Assembly: GCA_022564935.1 (NCBI GenBank)
Contig: JADFKM010000014.1
Span: 1-36,700, forward strand
Source of the DNA: Candidatus Dadabacteria bacterium
GTDB lineage: Bacteria > Desulfobacterota_D > UBA1144 > Nemesobacterales > JADFKM01
Length of the DNA stretch: 36,700 nt
Reading direction: 5' to 3'
Below are positions 25,020 through 33,460 of this stretch, piece by piece. The notes under the pieces are model-generated. The model was given only the letters and a program-made list of their open reading frames with translations, ran no database searches and had not been told where the DNA came from. The position numbers were made by a program, and so were the translations under genes. Position 1 is the stretch's first letter. Each line of letters starts with the position of its first letter.

Positions 25020-25193
25020 CCACACTTTGAGCACTGCCTACCCGTATGCAAAGCGGACGAGCCCTCGGCAGAGACGGGCACGGTCATGCGCCCGGATACG
25101 CTGAGGCGTTATGCAAGGGAAGCGGGATTCAAGGACATCGAGATACTACCCATAAACAACTTCTTCTTCCGTTTCTACAGGCTGCTGCAGTGA
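25020..25193 (+). pseudogene. 3' fragment of a SAM-dependent methyltransferase gene
   Basis: After a TAA at 25017 the frame is open to a TGA at 25191. The last 36 codons read VMRPDTLRRYAREAGFKDIE and ILPINNFFFRFYRLLQ, which I recognise as the usual C-terminus of a class I methyltransferase family. The SAM-binding part is absent upstream. The ORF-track entry at 25046 is a different frame of the same DNA. Only the tail survives, so it is a decayed or rearranged gene. Confidence 0.5.
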
Positions 25194-25286
25194 CATTAGA
25201 GAAAGGAACCCCTTTTCGAAGTCGCATTGCCGAACAAATCTTGAAAGAGTTGCACCCTTGAGCGGCGTGACCCACGAGATGGATGG

Positions 25287-25362
25287 TGGTAGCCCCTACG
25301 GGAGTCGAACCCGTGTCTCTGCCTTGAGAGGGCGGTGTCCTAGGCCACTAGACGAAGGGGCC
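25287..25362 (-). tRNA. tRNA-Glu (anticodon CTC)
   Basis: Read on the minus strand the gene folds as a complete cloverleaf: acceptor GGCCCCT/AGGGGCT (with a G1-U72 wobble), D-arm GTC...GGAC, and anticodon loop CTCTCAA with CTC, decoding GAG. The T-arm is ACGGG-TTCGACT-CCCGT, the discriminator base is A and the CCA end is encoded. The anticodon stem CCGCC/GGCAG has one C28-A42 mismatch, where E. coli tRNA-Glu has a C-G pair. Length is 76 with CCA. Confidence 0.92.
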
Positions 25363-25491
25363 GCAAAGATAGCCATGTTAGCAAATATCCCATCTAATCT
25401 ATCACATTTATCCTGTTATTCAACACCGCCGCAGGAACCGCGTCCTTGAAACAGCGGGGCGACTTAGCTATTCTCATTGTGAGACTAGGAC

Positions 25492-27102
25492 ATGACCTCT
25501 GAAACTGAACTCGGTCTGATAACAAGGGGCTCGCTCGTGGAGGGGCTTGAGATGAAGCTCAGCCCCGAGCGGAGCATCGAAGAGATTAAGGTCGGGAAAT
25601 TTGTAGTTATTGAAGGTCTTCTCCACAGGTTCTTCTCCCTCATAACCAACGTCAGGCTGGATTCCTCCTCTCCCAACGCGCTCACCAACCCCCCTTCCAT
25701 GGACGACGAGGTAATGAGGAGCGTGCTCGCGGGCACGAGCACCTACGCCACCGTGGAGCTTCGGCCGATGCTTACAATTCATCAAAACTCAAATGAGCCT
25801 TCTACAGTAAAAACAGTCCCACCGCATTTTGCTCAAGTAAAAGATGCTGCAGAACCCGATGTGAGTACTATTTTCGGCAAGGAAGACAATCATACATTTT
25901 TCAACATCGGAACACCAATAGATATGACAACACCTGTGTGTCTCAACCTCGATAAGTTCGTTGAGAGGTCAAACGGCATCTTTGGTAAGACCGGATCGGG
26001 AAAAACCTTTTTAACAAGGCTTGTCCTTGCCGGAATCATAAAGAATGACAGGGCGGTGAACCTCATATTCGACATGCACAACGAATATGGTTGGAGCGCA
26101 ACAACTGAAGGTGGAGAAGGATTCGTAAAGGGACTGAAGCAGCTCTTCGGCGATAGGGTTGCAATTTTTTCACTGGACCCCGACTCTACAAGGAAGCGCG
26201 GGAGGTCCCCCGACATGAGCGTCTACATCTCGCCTGAGCAGATAGAAATTGAAGACATATTTCTTCTTCAGGAAGAACTGAACCTTTCAGCCACAGCCAT
26301 TGAGTCTGCGTTTGCCATATATAAAGAGCACAGAACTAGATGGCTCAGCGAGCTGCTGTCATGGGAGCAGGAAGATATCCCCGACATCGCAAAGGAGCTG
26401 GGCGCCCATTCCGGCTCACTCGGAGCACTGCATAGAAAACTTAGAAGGCTTAAAAATCTTCCGTTTTTAGTAGATAGCATAAAAAAAGCAGAAGATGCAA
26501 TCGGAGAGATAATAAAGAACCTTGAAAGAGGAATAAATATTGTGCTTGAGTTTGGAGCAGGGACGCAACCGATGGAATACATCCTCGTTGCAAATATGAT
26601 AACCAGAAGGATTTACGATAGATACATAGATAAAACTGAGAATTATCAATCGACCCAAAACCCGGCGGATAAGCCCAAGCACCTCATGATCACAATTGAA
26701 GAAGCTCACAAGTTCCTCAGTCCTTATGCCGCAAAACAGACCATATTCGGCACCATAGCACGGGAGCTTCGAAAGTACTCCGTTACTATGCTGGTCGTAG
26801 ACCAGCGCCCCTCTGGAATCGACGACGAGATCATATCTCAAATAGGCACACGCTTAACGACTCAGCTTAACGACGAAAAGGACATCCAGGCCGTCCTCAC
26901 GGGGGTTCACGACCCCTCCGCACTCCGTTCACTACTTTCTACCCTGGAGTCGAAGCAGCAAGTCCTCCTGTTCGGACACGCCCTGCCTATGCCGATACAG
27001 ATAAAAACCAGAACCTACGACGAAGAGTTCTATAAGGACATGGCCTCTAGCGGCCCACAGCCCGAAGAAGCCGAGAAATTCAAAAAAGAGATGTACGATT
27101 AG
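25492..27102 (+). CDS. HerA-type ATPase (DUF87 / HAS-barrel)
   Basis: The 536-aa protein begins with a HAS-barrel-like domain (LGLITRGSLVEGLEMKLSPE, GKFVVIEGLLHRFFSLITNV). The FtsK/HerA motor follows: Walker A GKTGSGKT (165-172), IFDMHNEYGWSA, Walker B-like LMITIEEAHKF and sensor VVDQRPSGID. HerA proteins pump DNA and, with the nuclease NurA, resect ends or serve in defence systems. No NurA, Sir2 or other defence partner adjoins it: it lies between a tRNA and the convergent argH. The stretch from about 25760 to 26760 is more AT-rich than the two ends of the gene. The ribosome binding site is weak (AGG). Confidence 0.85.
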   Translation: MTSETELGLITRGSLVEGLEMKLSPERSIEEIKVGKFVVIEGLLHRFFSLITNVRLDSSSPNALTNPPSMDDEVMRSVLAGTSTYATVELRPMLTIHQNSNEPSTVKTVPPHFAQVKDAAEPDVSTIFGKEDNHTFFNIGTPIDMTTPVCLNLDKFVERSNGIFGKTGSGKTFLTRLVLAGIIKNDRAVNLIFDMHNEYGWSATTEGGEGFVKGLKQLFGDRVAIFSLDPDSTRKRGRSPDMSVYISPEQIEIEDIFLLQEELNLSATAIESAFAIYKEHRTRWLSELLSWEQEDIPDIAKELGAHSGSLGALHRKLRRLKNLPFLVDSIKKAEDAIGEIIKNLERGINIVLEFGAGTQPMEYILVANMITRRIYDRYIDKTENYQSTQNPADKPKHLMITIEEAHKFLSPYAAKQTIFGTIARELRKYSVTMLVVDQRPSGIDDEIISQIGTRLTTQLNDEKDIQAVLTGVHDPSALRSLLSTLESKQQVLLFGHALPMPIQIKTRTYDEEFYKDMASSGPQPEEAEKFKKEMYD

Positions 27103-27157
27103 CCCCCTCCCGTTTCTTAGCTGAGGAAGCGAAACAAAATAGGGACACCCCCTCCCC

Positions 27158-28588
27158 TCACCACAGCTCAAGCTCCTTACTGCACTCCTCAAGCTGTTTG
27201 AGGACGCTTTGTTTTGCCGTGCCGCCATAAGAAGTACGACTCGATATGGAGCCCTCAACGGTAATACACTCAAATACGTCCTGGGCAAAAAGCTCGGAGT
27301 GCGACCTCAGCTCCTCAATGCTGAGCTGGTGAAGCTCCCTGCCGCGCTCTTCGGCCATGCTCACCACACCGCCCACAACCTCGTGGGCCTTGCGGAACGC
27401 CATCCCCTTCCTCGCCAGATAATCGGCGAGGTCGGTTGCGGTGCTGAACCCCCCGGTAAGGGCGCTCTCCATACTCTCCGGCTTAAAGCGGGCCGTTTTT
27501 ATCATCTCGGCCAATACTTCCAGGGAAGACTTTACGGTATCCACAGTGTCGAACAGCGGCTCTTTGTCTTCCTGCATATCCCTGTTATAGGAAAACGGAA
27601 GACCCTTCATGAGGGTGAGCACCGCCGTAAGGCTCCCGTACACCCTTGCGGTCTTGCCCCTAATAAGCTCCGCCACATCGGGGTTGCGCTTCTGAGGCAT
27701 AATGCTGGAGCCGGTGGTGAATTCGTCCCCAAGGTCAACGAAATCGAATTCCTTGCTCGACCACAACACGAGCTCCTCCGCAAGCCTGCTCAGGTGCATA
27801 TAGTGTATGGCGGAGGTCGCTATGAACTCTATCACGAAGTCCCTGTCGCTAACGGTATCGATGCTGTTCCGGGTAACGGTGGGGAACCCCAGCAACTCCG
27901 CAGCGTAGTGCCTGTCGATAGGAAATGTTGTCCCCGCTCCAGCGCATACGCCGAGCGGAAGGACGTTGAAGCGCTTCATACAATCCATATACCGCTCCCT
28001 GTCCCTGCGGAGCATCTCGAAATACGCCAGCAGGTAATGGGAGAGCAGCACAGGCTGAGCCCTTTGAAGATGGGTGTAAAAAGGCACCATAACCCCTACG
28101 TTGTCCTCGGCTTGGGTAAGGAAGGCCCCGGCAAGGGATTTAATAAGGGAATTGATTTCCCGTGTCTCCCGTCTCAGATACAGCCGCTCATCGAGGGCTA
28201 TCTGGTCGTTCCTGCTCCTTGCGGTGTGGAGCCTGCCTCCCGCCTCGCCTATCTTTTCGATGAGCCGGGCCTCGATGTTCAAATGGATGTCTTCATACTC
28301 CGTGCGGAAGGGGAATTCTCCGGTCTCCATCTCGGCCCTGATGTCACGAAGACCGTCGATGATGGCCTGCTCCTCTTCAGAGGACACAATTCCCTGCTTC
28401 GAGAGCATCTTCACATGGGCGATGCTCCCCTCTATGTCGTCAACAAAAAGCCTCTTGTCGAAACTCACAGACTCCGTGAACCGCTCGACAAGCTCATGCG
28501 TTGCTTTTTTGAACCTTCCGCCCCAGGGTTTTTTCGGCAAGTCTACTCTACTCCCGCTGAGAAAATCTGATTCAGACACCCTTAACAT
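27158..28588 (-). CDS. argH: Argininosuccinate lyase
   Basis: ArgH splits argininosuccinate into arginine and fumarate in the last step of arginine synthesis. The signature GSSIMPQKRNPD and the early block KKPWGGRFKKATHELVERFT, with HTARSRNDQ in between, are all present. Length (477 aa) fits. The track starts at TTG 28612; ATG 28588 (MLRVSESDF) is more conventional. The family usually begins just before KPWGGRF, so TTG 28543, preceded by GGGAG, is a third option. No other arg gene is in the window. It converges on the HerA gene with 55 bases between the stops. Confidence 0.95.
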   Translation of the reverse strand: MLRVSESDFLSGSRVDLPKKPWGGRFKKATHELVERFTESVSFDKRLFVDDIEGSIAHVKMLSKQGIVSSEEEQAIIDGLRDIRAEMETGEFPFRTEYEDIHLNIEARLIEKIGEAGGRLHTARSRNDQIALDERLYLRRETREINSLIKSLAGAFLTQAEDNVGVMVPFYTHLQRAQPVLLSHYLLAYFEMLRRDRERYMDCMKRFNVLPLGVCAGAGTTFPIDRHYAAELLGFPTVTRNSIDTVSDRDFVIEFIATSAIHYMHLSRLAEELVLWSSKEFDFVDLGDEFTTGSSIMPQKRNPDVAELIRGKTARVYGSLTAVLTLMKGLPFSYNRDMQEDKEPLFDTVDTVKSSLEVLAEMIKTARFKPESMESALTGGFSTATDLADYLARKGMAFRKAHEVVGGVVSMAEERGRELHQLSIEELRSHSELFAQDVFECITVEGSISSRTSYGGTAKQSVLKQLEECSKELELW

Positions 28589-28733
28589 ACCGCATCGGCT
28601 GTTAATTTCCAATGTTCGGGGGCCTTTGTAATCTCCTAATAGGTAACTATGTCATTGAGGAGACTCGTCACAATCCAACGGGTTTATACCACAGAACCGG
28701 TGTGAGTTATTAACATCGCGGCCCCCTGAAGCG

Positions 28734-29490
28734 CTAAATGCCGAGGCCGGAGGTAAACACGAGCATGATCACAAGGCCGGCCATTATGCCCCAGGCGCAA
28801 TCATTCCTGGAACACAGCATCAAGCTCTCGGGAATCAACTCAGCAATTACCAGAAATATCATAGCGCCTCCGGCAAGACCGAGGCTGAAGGCGAGTAGGG
28901 GCTGGAAAAACCACACCAGCAAAAACGCAGGCACCGCAGCCACAGGCTGAGGCACGCTGGAGAATACAGAGTACAGGGCGCATTTAAAGGTAGACACTCC
29001 TTTTGCACGTAGCGGAAGGGAGATGGCAATCCCCTCGGGTATGTTATGGACTGCTATGGCAATGGCCGGCAGGAGTCCGAATTTGAACTCTCCCGTGCCG
29101 TAACCCACACCAATGGCAATGCCCTCGGGTATGCTGTGAATAAACAATAAACATCGTCAAAATAATCAGTACAGACTGCCTGGAGTCATGGAGACTCATG
29201 TTCTCAAGAGTCCAGTCAGTTTTTTCGACGTACTTTCCGGTACGCCAGTAGAAATAAGCCCCCGCTAGAAACCCGATCAGCACATCCCAGACCCTACCCC
29301 TGCGAAGCCCCTGCTCGGCGAGACTGAACACCGAGGCAGAAAGCATCATCCCACCGGCGACCGCATACGCTATACCCTGCATCCTAGAAGACAGCGTCTT
29401 TACGAACGCGAAGGGCACCGCCCCGAGGCCTGTTGCAAGCGCTGTGCCGAGAGCGACCAAAAAAACGTGAAAGACCAGGTTTTCCATCAC
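28734..29490 (-). pseudogene. ZIP-family metal transporter, frame broken by a 7-bp duplication
   Basis: Two overlapping frames together encode one ZIP transporter. The first (from 29490, ATG at 29487) gives FHVFLVALGTALATGLGAVP through SVLIILTMFI. The second continues with the metal-binding helix motifs HSIPEGIAIGVGYG and HNIPEGIAISLPL to the C-terminus. At the junction GTTTATT is duplicated; removing one copy restores MFI-HSIPEGIAIG and a 249-aa reading frame. ZIP proteins import zinc, iron or manganese. The rest of the sequence is intact, so the break is recent, reversible or a sequencing error. AGGTAGAG serves as ribosome binding site. Confidence 0.85.
29139..29152. repeat. 7-bp tandem duplication (AATAAAC x2) in the ZIP gene
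   Basis: AATAAAC at 29139-29145 is followed directly by an identical copy at 29146-29152. On the coding strand this is GTTTATT twice, directly before the codons for HSIPEG. Seven bases is not a multiple of three, so the second copy shifts the frame. Confidence 0.9.
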
Positions 29491-29827
29491 AAAACTCTAC
29501 CTGACGAAAAAAAGAAATAATTTTGTGCCTTGTTGAGTCAGAAAAAAGTTTGTTCTTAACCAGTATCAGGGCTTGGGTAAGGTAACGTTGAGGAGCATCA
29601 ATAAAAACCAACGTGAAGTATATATGCTAACCATCTGATATCAAAGGCATTTTTATGGAAATTTAATCCACTGAATTCAATCAACAAGAGCCCTCCTCGC
29701 AGATAACCGCCCCCTTGTCCTTGTGATTTGTATATGAATAATAGAGTGAAGAACGCTTAGCAAATTACAAAATTCCCGTTATTTTCAACAATTTATGAAA
29801 TATTTGTGCTTTGGGAAAAAATAACCC
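29491..29827. other. Intergenic stretch, nothing recognised
   Basis: These 337 AT-rich bases lie upstream of the ZIP gene (minus) and upstream of the candidate small RNA (plus). I see no ORF of note. They must hold the ZIP promoter, but no convincing box pair stands out. Confidence 0.45.
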
Positions 29828-29856
29828 TTGTAATTTAAAGTAAAATACTTTATATT
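29828..29856 (+). promoter_or_regulatory. Promoter of the candidate small RNA
   Basis: TTGTAA (29828-29833), a 17-base spacer and TATATT (29851-29856) make a good sigma70-like promoter on the plus strand. No protein gene follows on this strand before the terminator at 29913. Confidence 0.55.
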
Positions 29857-29862
29857 ATTAGT

Positions 29863-29954
29863 AGAAATTAATATGGATACTTAATTCCATCCTCCATCCT
29901 CCTTAAAAACAGGTGGGAGCTTATCCTTCCCCGGGAAGCTCCCACACTTTTTTT
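29863..29954 (+). ncRNA. Candidate small RNA with C-rich tandem motif
   Basis: Between a good promoter and a strong terminator lies a segment of about 92 bases without a reading frame. It would begin with a small hairpin (ATGGA...TCCAT). A single-stranded tandem repeat CCATCCT-CCATCCT-CC (29887-29902) follows, and it ends in a 10-bp terminator stem whose loop is ATCCTTCCCCGGG. CCUCC and UUCCCC stretches are complementary to Shine-Dalgarno sequences, as in C-rich regulatory RNAs that block translation starts. No family is recognised, and targets and expression are unproven. Alternatively the terminator mainly serves the pnt operon from the other side. Confidence 0.4.
29913..29954 (+). terminator. 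Strong Rho-independent terminator (possibly bidirectional)
   Basis: GTGGGAGCTT (29913-29922) pairs perfectly with AAGCTCCCAC (29936-29945). TTTTTTT follows on the plus strand at 29948-29954. On the minus strand the stem is followed by CTGTTTTTAAG, a weaker tail, about 120 bases after the pntB stop. It may therefore end both the small RNA and the pnt transcript. Confidence 0.85.
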
Positions 29955-30065
29955 AACCCCCCCAAAAAAATCCTATCTTAAAGCTGCTTTTTTTGAAAAG
30001 GCATTGAATTGCAATCCGCAAGCATAGGCTGTTAACAAAACAGTGGTGCTGCGGTAGACATTGCT

Positions 30066-31454
30066 TTAAGCGCTCTTGAGGATATTGGTAATGTCCGTAA
30101 CGGTCTTTTTAGCGTCCCCAAAGACCATCATCGTTTTGTCATCATAGAACAACTCGTTGTCTTCGCCAGAAAAGCCCGGGCTCAGGCTCCTTTTACAGAT
30201 TATAACAGTCCTAGCCTGGTCTGCGTTTAGTATAGGCATGCCGTACAGGGGGCTTCCCTTTTTGTACCTGGCCGCAGGGTTAATAACGTCGTTTGCGCCT
30301 ATGACAAGGACAATGTCCGTGTCTTTGAAATCTTCGTTTATTTCAGTCATATCCAGGAGCAGGTCGTAGGGCACGTTGGCCTCGGCAAGAAGCACGTTCA
30401 TGTGTCCTGGCATTCTCCCTGCCACCGGGTGTATTGCATAGCGAACCTTTATGCCCTTGTCCATGAGTAGTTTTGCCCCCTCTTGAAGCACGTGCTGCGC
30501 CTGGGCGACGGCGAGTCCGTAACCGGGGATTATTATCACCGAATAGGCGTTTTCAAGCATAAGCGCCGCATCCATGGGGGTGTATCTGGTAACGCTTTTC
30601 TTCTCCTCCTCGGATACGACTCCCGTTCCTCCAGCCGTGCCGACAGCGCCGAAGAGCACATTTGCGAGGGAGCGGTTCATGGCCACACACATAATCTTAG
30701 TGAGTATGAGGCCGGAAGCCCCCACGAGTGCGCCGCTTATTATGAGCACGTTGTTCGATATCACAAAGCCTGTGGCCGCGGCAGCAAGGCCCGAATATGA
30801 ATTAAGAAGTGCAATGACGACCGGCATATCGGCGCCTCCAATGCGAATAACCAACGATACGCCCAGGACTGCGGCAATAATAAATACTAAAACGAGCAGA
30901 AGCCACATCGATGGGTTAAAGGCCATCATAATTCCCAAAACCGCACAGACGACAATCAAAATTACGTTGACTACGTGCTGACCCCTGTAAACAATAGGAG
31001 CGCCGGTTAGAAGCCCCTGCAGCTTCGCATAAGCCACCATGCTCCCGGTCAGCGTAACCGTTCCTATAAGCACACTCAGGACAATTGTCACAACCAAATA
31101 CAGCTCAGGGTTTGTTTCCAGGCGCAGAACCCTCGGCCCCACCTCGGCAAACGCCACTAACATAGAAGCCCCTCCGCCAAGCCCGTTGAACACCGCAACC
31201 ATCTGGGGCATCTCGGTAAGCGCCACCCTTTGCGCGGCGATATACCCGACGGCGGAGCCGATTATGATTCCCACCATGATGTACGGCCAGCTGATTATCT
31301 GTCTGTCCAGCAGGGTTATGACTATAGCTATTAACATCCCAAGCATAGCCAGCATATTTCCCCGCCTGGCCGTCCTGGGGGAGCTGAGCATTTTCAAGCC
31401 GAATATAAACAGCACTGCGGCGACTAGGTAGATTAAATTAGTCTGCGCACTCAT
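30066..31454 (-). CDS. pntB: NAD(P) transhydrogenase subunit beta
   Basis: PntB carries part of the proton channel and the NADP(H)-binding domain III. The N-terminal two thirds hold about eight or nine membrane helices (LIYLVAAVLFIFGLKML, then LAMLGMLIAIVITLLD, and so on). Domain III shows VIIIPGYGLAVAQAQHVLQE and VIGANDVINPAA. At 462 aa it is full length. It is the last gene of the pntAA-pntAB-pntB operon, 51 bases after pntAB. The enzyme uses the proton gradient to drive NADPH formation from NADH. Confidence 0.95.
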   Translation of the reverse strand: MSAQTNLIYLVAAVLFIFGLKMLSSPRTARRGNMLAMLGMLIAIVITLLDRQIISWPYIMVGIIIGSAVGYIAAQRVALTEMPQMVAVFNGLGGGASMLVAFAEVGPRVLRLETNPELYLVVTIVLSVLIGTVTLTGSMVAYAKLQGLLTGAPIVYRGQHVVNVILIVVCAVLGIMMAFNPSMWLLLVLVFIIAAVLGVSLVIRIGGADMPVVIALLNSYSGLAAAATGFVISNNVLIISGALVGASGLILTKIMCVAMNRSLANVLFGAVGTAGGTGVVSEEEKKSVTRYTPMDAALMLENAYSVIIIPGYGLAVAQAQHVLQEGAKLLMDKGIKVRYAIHPVAGRMPGHMNVLLAEANVPYDLLLDMTEINEDFKDTDIVLVIGANDVINPAARYKKGSPLYGMPILNADQARTVIICKRSLSPGFSGEDNELFYDDKTMMVFGDAKKTVTDITNILKSA

Positions 31455-31505
31455 AGTATTACTCCCTGGGTATTATTCCCCGGCAATCATGTTCCTCTAA
31501 AAACT

Positions 31506-31790
31506 TTATTTTTGCTTCTTAAACATCCCCAGCATCCTGTCGGTTACCTTAAAACCGCCTACGACGTTGACTGTCGCCATTATAACGGCAAACATGCCCA
31601 GTATCGAGCTGACAACCCCGTGGCCTGAGCCTGCGCTTATGAGCGCTCCGACGATGGTAATGCCGGAGATGGCGTTTGAGCCCGACATGAGAGGAGTGTG
31701 GAGAAGAGTAGGCACCTTGGCTATAACTTCAAATCCGACAAGCATAGAAAGAACAAACACATAAAGTGAAAATACGATGATCACCTCCAT
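31506..31790 (-). CDS. pntAB: NAD(P) transhydrogenase subunit alpha 2 (membrane part)
   Basis: This 94-aa protein has three hydrophobic helices: VIIVFSLYVFVLSMLVGFEVI, then SNAISGITIVGALISAGSG and ILGMFAVIMATVNVVGGF. It is the piece that E. coli PntA carries at its C-terminus and that is separate in three-subunit transhydrogenases. The motif TPLMSGSNAISGI is characteristic. GGAGGTGA in the 3' end of pntAA serves as its ribosome binding site; the gap is three bases. Confidence 0.93.
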   Translation of the reverse strand: MEVIIVFSLYVFVLSMLVGFEVIAKVPTLLHTPLMSGSNAISGITIVGALISAGSGHGVVSSILGMFAVIMATVNVVGGFKVTDRMLGMFKKQK

Positions 31791-31793
31791 AAC

Positions 31794-32948
31794 CTACTCA
31801 CCTCCGTTATTTATGAATTGATCCACCATTTCATTTACGATTTTACCATCCCTGGTCATACAAGCGCCTCCGATGATCTCATCCTCGAAATCAAGCTCAA
31901 AATCCGCCTTCGGGTACAGATGGTTCAGAAGGTTCAACATGTTGCCCGAATACATCTGGCTTGCATGTACGGGCAGGGCGGAGGCGAGATTGGTCTCGCC
32001 AAAAATGCTTACTCCGTGCTTCTCCACCACTTTGTCCGGCTTCGTCAGCTCGCAGTTCCCGCCCGTGCCGGCTGCAATGTCCACTATGACCGAGCCGCTG
32101 GGCATGAGCTTCACCATCTGCTCGGTGATAAGAACCGGAGCGCGCTTCCCAAACACCGCGGCAGTAGTAATTATGGCATCCACCCTCGGCAGTCTCGAAG
32201 CAATGGCCTCCTGCTCTTTTTTGAGGAACTCTTCGGTCATCTCTTTTGCATAACCTTCCTGCGTTTCGACATCTCCTTCGGGAAGCTCCATGGGCACGAA
32301 CTGCGCTCCGAGGCTCTCGATCTGCTCCTTCACCGCCGGGCGCGGGTCAAACGCTTCGACCCTGGCGCCAAGCCGCTTTGCCGTGGCAATGGCCTGAAGC
32401 CCGGCGACGCCGGCGCCTAGAACCAGCACGTTAGCCGGATGAATTGTGCCGGCGGCCGTCATAAGCAGGGGGAAAAATTTGCCCATATTGTCTGCCGCCA
32501 TAAGCACAGCCTTATAACCCACAACGGTCGCCATAGAGCTCAAAGCGTCCATGCTCTGGGCCCGGGCGATACGGGGGATGAATTCCATCGCAAAGCCGGT
32601 TACCTTCTTAGTCGCAAGGATCTTTATCAAGCTGGGGTTCTCGAAAGGGGAAAGAAAGCAAATTAGAACCAAACCATCTTTGAGAAAATCAACTTCTTTA
32701 ATCTTCCCTTTTGTTTGAGGAGGCTGTACCTTAACGACCACTTCACTGTCTAGGTACAACCCCGAGGGGTCTTTAATCACCTTTGCGCCCTGTTCTTTGT
32801 AGTCGTTATCGGAAAACGACGCCCCTTCGCCCGCTCCGCTCTCAACAAACACAACGTGTTCGTTATCTATCAGCCTCGAGACCATAGCGGGCACCAGCGC
32901 AACCCGTCTCTCGCCGTCAACAGTCTCTTTCGCAATACCTATCTTCAA
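31794..32948 (-). CDS. pntAA: NAD(P) transhydrogenase subunit alpha 1 (NAD-binding)
   Basis: The 384-aa soluble subunit binds NAD(H). It opens MKIGIAKETVDGERRVALVP, as alanine dehydrogenase/PntA proteins do. The Rossmann core is VLGAGVAGLQAIATAKRLGA with an acidic end FDPRP. The mobile-loop region follows (KRAPVLITEQMVKLM, IVDIAAGTGGNCELT). The start is TTG at 32948, seven bases after AAGGAG; no ATG nearby would do. It leads the operon pntAA-pntAB-pntB. Confidence 0.95.
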   Translation of the reverse strand: MKIGIAKETVDGERRVALVPAMVSRLIDNEHVVFVESGAGEGASFSDNDYKEQGAKVIKDPSGLYLDSEVVVKVQPPQTKGKIKEVDFLKDGLVLICFLSPFENPSLIKILATKKVTGFAMEFIPRIARAQSMDALSSMATVVGYKAVLMAADNMGKFFPLLMTAAGTIHPANVLVLGAGVAGLQAIATAKRLGARVEAFDPRPAVKEQIESLGAQFVPMELPEGDVETQEGYAKEMTEEFLKKEQEAIASRLPRVDAIITTAAVFGKRAPVLITEQMVKLMPSGSVIVDIAAGTGGNCELTKPDKVVEKHGVSIFGETNLASALPVHASQMYSGNMLNLLNHLYPKADFELDFEDEIIGGACMTRDGKIVNEMVDQFINNGGE

Positions 32949-33460
32949 TGCACTTCTCCTTGTAAATCGTAGAGTTGGAACTCTCCCTCATCCCTCCTGC
33001 TCGTAAGATAGAGTAATTAAAACGCATATGTATTATAACGCAAACCGGATTTAACAGTTCACAGGATTGAAAAAAACGGCGCAAATCCCCTTTTGATTAC
33101 AACGAAATCATACCCCCGAGGCTGCCGCTTTTCTTAACTGCCCCATTTTTTTACCCCGAGGATGTGCATGAATTTATGAAACATAGACAGTAACCAAATC
33201 CGCATAGATTTACAAGACTTGCATAACCATAATTTCCCCCGCTTTGTCAAACAAACAAGACCTCATCTGGCCATACCCGTTAAATAATTTATCCTGATGT
33301 CTTTCACATAGGGTGCCGCTTTCCTCACGCTTCCCGGATGTGTATCAAACCGAAGCTTTAATGTGGCGGGTACACAATCACGATAAATCTTTTGCAATTG
33401 TGCTCCTTTGCGTTGATAATAGTTGGGGGTGGATGAATTTACTTGAGGGAGGTAGAGGGA
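32949..33460. other. Intergenic region between divergent pnt operon and GNAT gene
   Basis: These 512 bases lie between divergent genes and should hold both promoters. On the minus strand a perfect TATAAT (33032-33037) could be the pnt -10 box, about 85 bases before the TTG start, but its -35 partner is poor. I see no repeats or RNA genes. The minus-strand ORF at 33263-33616 overlaps the GNAT gene and looks like a shadow. Confidence 0.4.

Noticed and set aside
27209-28570. 453-aa ORF antisense to argH
   Set aside because: Long only because argH is GC-biased at third positions; the protein is His/Arg/Gly rich without known motifs.
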